Shown here: in pieces, positions 7,224 through 11,559 of the stretch
How the letters are laid out: every line of letters starts with the position of its first letter
Position numbering within the stretch: position 1 is the stretch's first letter
Assembly: GCA_937885345.1 (NCBI GenBank)
Contig: CAKZZH010000091.1
Span: forward strand, 1-11,559
DNA length: 11,559 nucleotides
Direction of reading: 5' to 3'
Source: an uncultured Lachnospiraceae bacterium
GTDB lineage: Bacteria > Bacillota > Clostridia > Lachnospirales > Lachnospiraceae
The notes under the pieces: model-generated
What the model was told of the DNA's origin: nothing
What the model saw: the letters and a program-made list of their open reading frames with translations, nothing else
Database searches by the model: none
Made by a program: the position numbers and the translations under genes

Positions 7224-8825
7224 TTGAGAATTGTGGCGGTTATTCCGGCAAGAGCCGGGTCGAGAGGAATTCCAAATAAGAATATCAGAATAGTCGGTGA
7301 ACATCCCTTAATCTACTATGCGATCAAAAACGCTCTGGATTCCGAATTGATAACGGATGTGATCGTATCAACCGATTCTCCTGAGGTACGCATTATCGCA
7401 AAGCAAATGGGTGTTGAGGTTCATGAAAGAGATGAGTCTCTCTGTGGTGACGCGGTCACGCTTGACGCGGTAATTTATGATGCCGTTCCGAAGGATATCG
7501 ATTGGGATTATGTAGTAACTATGCAACCGACTTCACCGACTCTTCGTGTCAGCACGCTTGATTCGGCTATAAAATATTCTATCGACAATGACTATGATAC
7601 CGTAATTTCTGCAATAAATGCCCCTCATCTCACATGGGGCGTAAAGGAAGGTAAAAAGGTTCCCAATTATACCGAAAGACTTAACAGGCAATATTTACCG
7701 CCATGTTATTATGAGACGGGCGCGTTTGTTATCTCCAAGGCATCGATTGTTACACCGAAGACGAGAATCGGTGAAAAGGTTGATGTATATGAAGTACCTG
7801 AGGATGAATCACAGGATGTGGATACCTTTGACGATCTGCGCTGCGTAGCTGCTGCGCTCTCCGGGCAAAAGGTTGCAATATATGTTAACGGCAATAACGG
7901 AAGGGGCATGGGTCACATATATCGAGCACTTGAGGTGGCGGATGAATTTTACGTAAAGCCCGATATTTACTATGACATCAACCAGACAGATGTTAAGGTT
8001 TTTGGAAATACCAAGCATACGCTTATACCCGTAAACGGTATAGCAGAGCTGTATCAGATATGTAAAGAGAAACAGTATACTGTTTTTATAAATGATATCT
8101 TATCGACTTCGATTGATTATATGATCGGTCTCAGATCAGTTATGCCAAGTGCCAAGATAGTTAATTTTGAAGATGACGGAGAGGGTGCTGTCAAAGCGGA
8201 TGTGGTATTTAACGCACTCTTTAACGAAGAGCTTATGCCGAATATTAAGGCCGGTGAAAAATACTATATCAGCGCCAAAACCTTTATGTTTTATGAGCCG
8301 ATTCACATCAAAGACAAAGTCGAAAGGGTATTTATATCTTTTGGCGGAGCGGATCCGCAGAATTATTCTGACAGGTTATTGCGGATAATAACCCGTCCCG
8401 AATACAGTATGTATTCATTCGTTGTCGTACTCGGACGATCTAAGAACAATGTTGATGAATTGCTTGAATATAACAAGTACGACAATATAGAAGTGTTGTA
8501 TGATGTCGCAAATATGCCGGAACTGATGTCAAGCTGCGATGTCGGAGTGACGTCCCGAGGAAGAACGGGATATGAGCTCGCGATCCTCGGAATCCCTTCG
8601 ATCGCAATGGCTCAGAACAGACGTGAAGAAAAGCATGGTTTCGTCAGCAATGAAAACGGATTCTCATACATCGGTCTTAATCCTGCGGATGAAGTCATAG
8701 AATCCAATCTTCAAATGTATCTGCATATGAGTAAGGAGAGCAGACAGAGGTTTCAGGATCTGCTTCTCAGCCACGATCTTCGTGACGGTCGTAAGAGAGT
8801 TATGAATATCATCAATTCTTTATAA
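7224..8825 (+). CDS. Bifunctional CMP-nonulosonate cytidylyltransferase / PseG-SpsG-like protein
   Basis: The 533-residue product has two domains. Residues 1-205 form an acylneuraminate cytidylyltransferase (NeuA/PseF/SpsF family). The CTP-binding motif PARAGSRGIPNKN is at 8-20, QPTSP at 101-105 and a terminal QDVDTFDDL at 197-205. It should activate a nine-carbon sugar acid as its CMP form. Residues 217-533 resemble PseG/SpsG, a GT-B-fold UDP-sugar hydrolase or transferase family. GRGMGHIYRA is at 226-235 (His231 at the position of the catalytic His in the family's G-x-GH-x-x-R motif), SFGGADP at 372-378 and GRTGYELAILGIPSI at 446-460. In separate-gene pathways PseG removes UDP before the NeuB-type condensation. 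This one polypeptide would thus flank the synthase step encoded by the next gene. The exact sugar (pseudaminate, legionaminate or another) cannot be read from sequence. No PseB/PseC/PseH-type genes are in the window. Confidence 0.88.
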   Translation: MRIVAVIPARAGSRGIPNKNIRIVGEHPLIYYAIKNALDSELITDVIVSTDSPEVRIIAKQMGVEVHERDESLCGDAVTLDAVIYDAVPKDIDWDYVVTMQPTSPTLRVSTLDSAIKYSIDNDYDTVISAINAPHLTWGVKEGKKVPNYTERLNRQYLPPCYYETGAFVISKASIVTPKTRIGEKVDVYEVPEDESQDVDTFDDLRCVAAALSGQKVAIYVNGNNGRGMGHIYRALEVADEFYVKPDIYYDINQTDVKVFGNTKHTLIPVNGIAELYQICKEKQYTVFINDILSTSIDYMIGLRSVMPSAKIVNFEDDGEGAVKADVVFNALFNEELMPNIKAGEKYYISAKTFMFYEPIHIKDKVERVFISFGGADPQNYSDRLLRIITRPEYSMYSFVVVLGRSKNNVDELLEYNKYDNIEVLYDVANMPELMSSCDVGVTSRGRTGYELAILGIPSIAMAQNRREEKHGFVSNENGFSYIGLNPADEVIESNLQMYLHMSKESRQRFQDLLLSHDLRDGRKRVMNIINSL

Positions 8826-8858
8826 CAGCATTCATAGATTCAGAGACGGAGGAAAGAA

Positions 8859-9902
8859 ATGAGAGATACCAAGCCATATATAATAGCCGAAATCGGTGTG
8901 AATTATTACGATACGGCCAAAGCTTTGAATATAAGCCCTATGGAAGCGGCCAAAATGTATATTAAAGCGGCTGCCGAGGCAGGAGTTGATTGCGCCAAAT
9001 TTCAGTCATATAAGGCAGGCACCATCGTTTCCAAGAATTCTCCTGCTTACTGGGATACAACTAAGGAACCTACCAAGACGCAGTATGAATTGTTTTTAAA
9101 ACATGATGGATTTGGTGAAGAGGAATACAGAGAGCTGGCTGATTATGCGCACAGTATGGGGATCGATTATACATCAACTCCCTTTGATTATGCCTCTGCC
9201 GATTATCTTGAGAACATGGTCGATTTTTATAAGATCAGTTCCTCGGATCTTTCCAATCTGCCGTTTATCCGCCATATTGCATCCAAGAAAAAAACGGTGA
9301 TCATTTCTGTGGGCGCTTCGTATCTTTCGGAGGTTGACGAAGCTATCAGAGCACTTAAGGAATCAGGCTGTGAAGATATCACCATCCTTCACTGCGTGCT
9401 TTCATATCCTACGGATCCTTCCAATGCCAATCTTAAAATAATTGAGACGCTTAAGAAAACTTTCCCCGATATTAAGGTAGGATATAGCGATCATGTTGCA
9501 CCCGATGATACAATGATGACGCTTGCAACGGCGTATCTTATGGGAGCAGAGGTGATTGAAAAGCATTTTACACTGGACAAGACATTGCCCGGAAACGATC
9601 ATTATCACGCCGGTGATCCCGATGATTTTGCGAAGGCGATCGCCAATTTTAGATGGATAGATAAAGTGCTGGGATGCGGAGACAAAACCGTTCTTGATTG
9701 TGAGATGGTTCCGAGACGTGAGGCAAGAAGGTCGCTGGTTCTTACAAGATCCATGAAAGAGGGAGAGGTTATCACCAAGGATGACATTATGCCCAAACGC
9801 CCCGGAACAGGTATTTCACCCGAATTTACAGATATCGTAATCGGGAGAAGTGTACGTAGGGATTTGGAAGAAGACACGATCCTTACCTGGGAAATGATAT
9901 GA
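8859..9902 (+). CDS. Nonulosonic acid synthase (NeuB/PseI/SpsE family) with SAF domain
   Basis: This enzyme condenses phosphoenolpyruvate with a six-carbon amino sugar to make a nine-carbon sialic-acid-like sugar. The 347-residue protein has the full two-domain layout. A TIM-barrel synthase domain covers about 1-280, with IAEIGVNYY at 9-17, AKFQSYKAG at 46-54, STPFD at 106-110, YKISSSD at 124-130, SDH ending at His212, and EKHFTLDK at 234-241 followed by GNDHYH. His212 and His236 fit the two metal ligands known in NeuB. A C-terminal SAF (antifreeze-like) domain covers about 285-347, with KRPGTGISP at 313-321 and Arg314 in the substrate-contact position. GGAGG at 8848-8852 precedes the ATG by 6 bases. 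It follows the cytidylyltransferase fusion by 33 bases, so the two are surely co-transcribed. Whether the substrate is ManNAc-type or a 2,4-diacetamido sugar is open; the PseG-like partner argues for the latter. Confidence 0.92.
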   Translation: MRDTKPYIIAEIGVNYYDTAKALNISPMEAAKMYIKAAAEAGVDCAKFQSYKAGTIVSKNSPAYWDTTKEPTKTQYELFLKHDGFGEEEYRELADYAHSMGIDYTSTPFDYASADYLENMVDFYKISSSDLSNLPFIRHIASKKKTVIISVGASYLSEVDEAIRALKESGCEDITILHCVLSYPTDPSNANLKIIETLKKTFPDIKVGYSDHVAPDDTMMTLATAYLMGAEVIEKHFTLDKTLPGNDHYHAGDPDDFAKAIANFRWIDKVLGCGDKTVLDCEMVPRREARRSLVLTRSMKEGEVITKDDIMPKRPGTGISPEFTDIVIGRSVRRDLEEDTILTWEMI

Positions 9903-9938
9903 AGGTAATAACTGATCATAAATAAAGGAAAACGCGAA

Positions 9939-10038
9939 ATGAGTTGTTTATATTTTATAAGGCATGGCGAAGATGACCAATGATGAGTATGCTTCTTTCG
10001 GCGTAAGAAATGCAAGCGTGAACAGATATGATTTTTAG
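9939..10038 (+). pseudogene. Remnant of a histidine phosphatase (phosphoglycerate-mutase-like) gene with internal deletion
   Basis: AAAGGA (9924-9929) precedes an ATG at 9939 that opens MSCLYFIRHGEDDQ and then stops at TGA 9981-9983. LYFIRHGE is the catalytic RHG motif that begins histidine phosphatases. In another frame, 9973-10038 reads ...DEYASFGVRNASVNRYDF and then stop, which resembles the usual last strand of the same family (N-A-S-V near the C-terminus). The two ends of a gene normally about 180-200 codons long thus lie within 100 bases, out of frame. I infer an internal deletion of several hundred bases. GATGA occurs at both 9972-9976 and 9982-9986, a possible deletion microhomology. 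The remnant follows the synthase gene by 36 bases, so it was probably part of the nonulosonate operon. The N-terminal match is strong; the C-terminal match is weaker. Confidence 0.6.
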
Positions 10039-10053
10039 TACTTTGGAGGTTTT

Positions 10054-11370
10054 ATGATGAAGAAAATAACCGGTTTGATAAGCACGACAGTATTAATGTT
10101 CGTACTTGTTTCGACCATGATACCGGGTGTTTCGGTTAAAGCGGAGGATCTGTATTTTACGGTTCAACCGCAAAGCGTTACGGCATACACCGATGAATTC
10201 ACGCTTACATGGGAAACGGCTTCTACGACTACTACGGCTGAAGTGTCCGGCAGTGATTTCGGATCTTATGAACTTGGATATACCGAGGTTGATACGCTTC
10301 CGATTACAGTTACGAATACCGGAGACAATGATCTCACAAACTGGTATATCAAACTGGAAAGTGATGAATGTTTTGAACTTATAACAGACGGTGAACCTGC
10401 AGATCTTGCACCCGGTGAAAGCAATACTACCACATACAGCATCAAACCTAAGACAGGATTCGGCGTGGAAACTTATTCGGTTTATTATGTTCTGCATTCC
10501 TCCAATCTTGAAACCGGAGTTGTTGGTCAGGTTTTATTTGCGGTGACTGAGAACGGGGCTGAACTTACATACGAGATGTCCGTAAATGATGTTGATTTCG
10601 GAACACTTGAGTATGATTACAAAACCTCTGAACATAAATATATCACCATATCCTCTGTTGGTACGGGTAGCTTGACAAATGTCAAATTAAAGCTTGGTGA
10701 CGGTGATAAGTTCTTTGATGTTACGGCTGATAATCTGTATCTGGATCAGATTGCGGCGGGTTCAAACAGCGGAGAAAACTGGAAGGTCAATCTTGTAAGC
10801 GGTCTTGAGCCCGGCACCTATGAAACGCAAATAGAAGCATTGGCTGATGAACTTACTGAGCCTGTCCTTGTAACAATAAAGGTCGTTATCAAGGAAGAGG
10901 GAGCATTCTACGAAAGCACTGAGACTACCACCGAAAGCACTGAGACTACCACCGAAAGCACTGAGACTACCACCGAAAGTAATGAGACTACCACCGAAAG
11001 TAATGAGACCACTCAGAACGAAGACACTACGCAGGATGATTCCGGAAAAGATACGGGCGAGACAACTGCAAGTGATAATCAAACCGAAACGACGCAGGAT
11101 CTGCAAGGTGAGACAACCGCAGTCGGTGATCAAAGCACCACGACACAGGATATTCAAGAAGAGACGACTGCTTTTGCCAATAACACAACTATAAAATTGG
11201 GTGTAAAGAAATACCTTGCACTTATAATCGTAATCGTTCTTCTTACCGCTGCGATAGCGGCTGCTCTGTTTGTTATCATCAAAAAAGAAATGGCTAAGGA
11301 TCCTACAAACAAAGACGGAAAAGATTCCGACAAGACAAGTGATGATACGCCGAAGAGTAAGCGGAAATAA
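10054..11370 (+). CDS. Exported membrane-anchored protein with two ASH/HYDIN-like domains and Thr-rich stalk
   Basis: No specific function is recognised. The 438-residue product starts with a signal peptide (MMKKITGLIS, hydrophobic core, likely cleavage after VKA at residue 30). Two tandem homologous domains follow, at about 66-165 and 178-280. Each opens with DFG...Y and contains an I-T-[VI]-[TS]-x-x-G...L-[TN]-[NW] core (TVTNTGDNDLTNW and TISSVGTGSLTNV), like the ASH/HYDIN or choice-of-anchor folds. Residues 287-378 are Thr/Glu-rich with a five-unit ESTETTT repeat, an extended stalk and a likely O-glycosylation substrate. One transmembrane helix (about 387-409) leads to a charged cytoplasmic tail rich in Lys and Asp. 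There is no LPXTG motif, so anchoring is by the helix. GGAGG at 10044-10048 is 5 bases before the ATG. Its place downstream of nonulosonate genes suggests, but does not prove, that it carries that sugar. Confidence 0.85.
   Translation: MMKKITGLISTTVLMFVLVSTMIPGVSVKAEDLYFTVQPQSVTAYTDEFTLTWETASTTTTAEVSGSDFGSYELGYTEVDTLPITVTNTGDNDLTNWYIKLESDECFELITDGEPADLAPGESNTTTYSIKPKTGFGVETYSVYYVLHSSNLETGVVGQVLFAVTENGAELTYEMSVNDVDFGTLEYDYKTSEHKYITISSVGTGSLTNVKLKLGDGDKFFDVTADNLYLDQIAAGSNSGENWKVNLVSGLEPGTYETQIEALADELTEPVLVTIKVVIKEEGAFYESTETTTESTETTTESTETTTESNETTTESNETTQNEDTTQDDSGKDTGETTASDNQTETTQDLQGETTAVGDQSTTTQDIQEETTAFANNTTIKLGVKKYLALIIVIVLLTAAIAAALFVIIKKEMAKDPTNKDGKDSDKTSDDTPKSKRK
10912..11016 (+). repeat. 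21-bp tandem repeat, five copies, encoding the Thr stalk
   Basis: Five adjacent 21-base units start at 10912, 10933, 10954, 10975 and 10996. The first three are identical (GAAAGCACTGAGACTACCAC plus C). The fourth has AGTAAT in place of AGCACT, and the fifth also diverges at its end. They encode ESTETTT three times, ESNETTT and ESNETTQ. Identity at silent positions points to recent expansion and possible stalk-length variation between strains. Confidence 0.9.
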
Positions 11371-11431
11371 ATACTGCACGCTTGTATACGCAAAGCTGCT
11401 GTGATGTAGTTATAATAAGCTGCGATTATTG

Positions 11432-11559
11432 GTGAACTACTCCGACTTAATACTTCGTATTTGAAGTCGGAGCTTCCTGCTTCGACCACTACTGCGCTGG
11501 CTATGATGATACATAACGGCTCGTCTTACACAGTGTCCACAGGCGTATAAGTTTGGGCT
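11432..11559 (-). ncRNA. 3' end of a TnpB omega-RNA / right end of an IS200/IS605-type element (partial)
   Basis: Read on the minus strand, the sequence contains GAAGCAGGAAG, then a long hairpin (11440-11472), then GTAGTTCAC ending at 11432. The hairpin has a 9-bp CTCCGACTT/AAGTCGGAG stem, a 2-base bulge, a 5-bp AATAC/GTATT stem and a 3-base loop. The series GAAGCAGGAAG, terminal hairpin, GTAGTTCAC is, from memory, the usual right end of TnpB-carrying elements. There it is transcribed as the omega-RNA scaffold overlapping the tnpB 3' end. If this is right, the element lies mostly beyond 11559 and its guide would be the flanking bases just below 11432, beginning CAATAATCGCAGC. This is pattern recognition, not an alignment. 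Confidence 0.5.
11526..11558 (-). CDS. tnpB: C-terminal tail of tnpB (partial)
   Basis: On the minus strand the frame AQTYTPVDTV ends in TAA at 11526-11528. A short tail with TPV... just ahead of the GAAGCAGGAAG/hairpin segment is what TnpB (OrfB of IS605-type elements, an RNA-guided nuclease) genes show after the RuvC-III motif. Beyond the stop the same frame continues in VVEAGSS-like residues, which some TnpB proteins carry as coding sequence, so the stop could be premature. Only ten residues are visible, so the call rests on the adjoining RNA-like hairpin. Confidence 0.35.
   Translation of the reverse strand, partial: AQTYTPVDTV

Noticed and set aside
10912..11016. Tandem 21-bp repeat as a CRISPR-like array
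   Set aside because: There are no spacers; the units abut, keep the reading frame and encode a Thr-rich stalk.
11371..11431. Terminator after the Thr-stalk protein gene
   Set aside because: I see no stem-loop with a T-run in these 61 bases. The hairpin at 11440-11472 is followed by CTTCCTGC, not T-rich sequence, so on the + strand it is not a normal terminator.
11154..11489. Minus-strand open frame of about 111 codons across the right end
   Set aside because: Its first residues (VVEAGSS) look like the translated tnpB/omega-RNA junction, but the rest is antisense to the membrane-anchor region of the surface protein and shows no domain.

Overview
The window looks like chromosomal DNA from a Gram-positive anaerobe of the Clostridia, most likely Lachnospiraceae-like. 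The reasons are AGGAGG-type ribosome binding sites, occasional TTG starts, a wall-anchored surface protein with a variant LPXTG tail, moderate G+C and the style of the NAD and nonulosonate genes. The genus cannot be fixed from the sequence. All intact genes are on the + strand; only the right edge carries minus-strand material.

Layout. (1) 1-3656: a very large cell-surface protein with Gly/Thr-rich beta-helix repeats, YDG/MBG-like Ig-fold modules, a Ser-rich linker and a PNTG-type sortase tail. Its 5' end is missing or frameshifted. A strong stem-loop terminator follows (3681-3719). (2) 3740-7095: an operon-like cluster pncA-nadD-pncB-nadE with its own extended -10 promoter. It encodes all four steps from nicotinamide to NAD+ (deamidation, phosphoribosylation, adenylylation, amidation). 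(3) 7156-9902: a separately promoted pair for activated nonulosonic (sialic/pseudaminic/legionaminic-type) acid. The first gene fuses a CMP-sugar cytidylyltransferase to a PseG/SpsG-like domain; the second is a NeuB/PseI/SpsE-type synthase with a SAF domain. (4) 9939-10038: a small wreck that keeps the first and last pieces of a histidine-phosphatase-family gene. (5) 10054-11370: a membrane-anchored exported protein with a signal peptide, two ASH/HYDIN-like repeats, a Thr-rich stalk with a 21-bp tandem repeat and one transmembrane helix. (6) 11432-11559, minus strand: what looks like the right end of an IS200/IS605-type TnpB element, with the tnpB 3' end and the terminal hairpin of its omega-RNA.

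How the parts may work together. The NAD block is a self-contained salvage pathway. The nonulosonate pair supplies a CMP-activated nine-carbon sugar for surface glycans or glycoproteins, and it lies next to a Thr-rich surface protein, but a direct link is only inference. The points most worth a second look are the frame disruption at the start of the large adhesin-like gene, the hidden histidine phosphatase remnant, the fused cytidylyltransferase/PseG-like enzyme, the in-frame duplication at the NadD nucleotide-binding loop, and the TnpB/omega-RNA end with a readable putative guide. I saw no clearly new multi-gene system.
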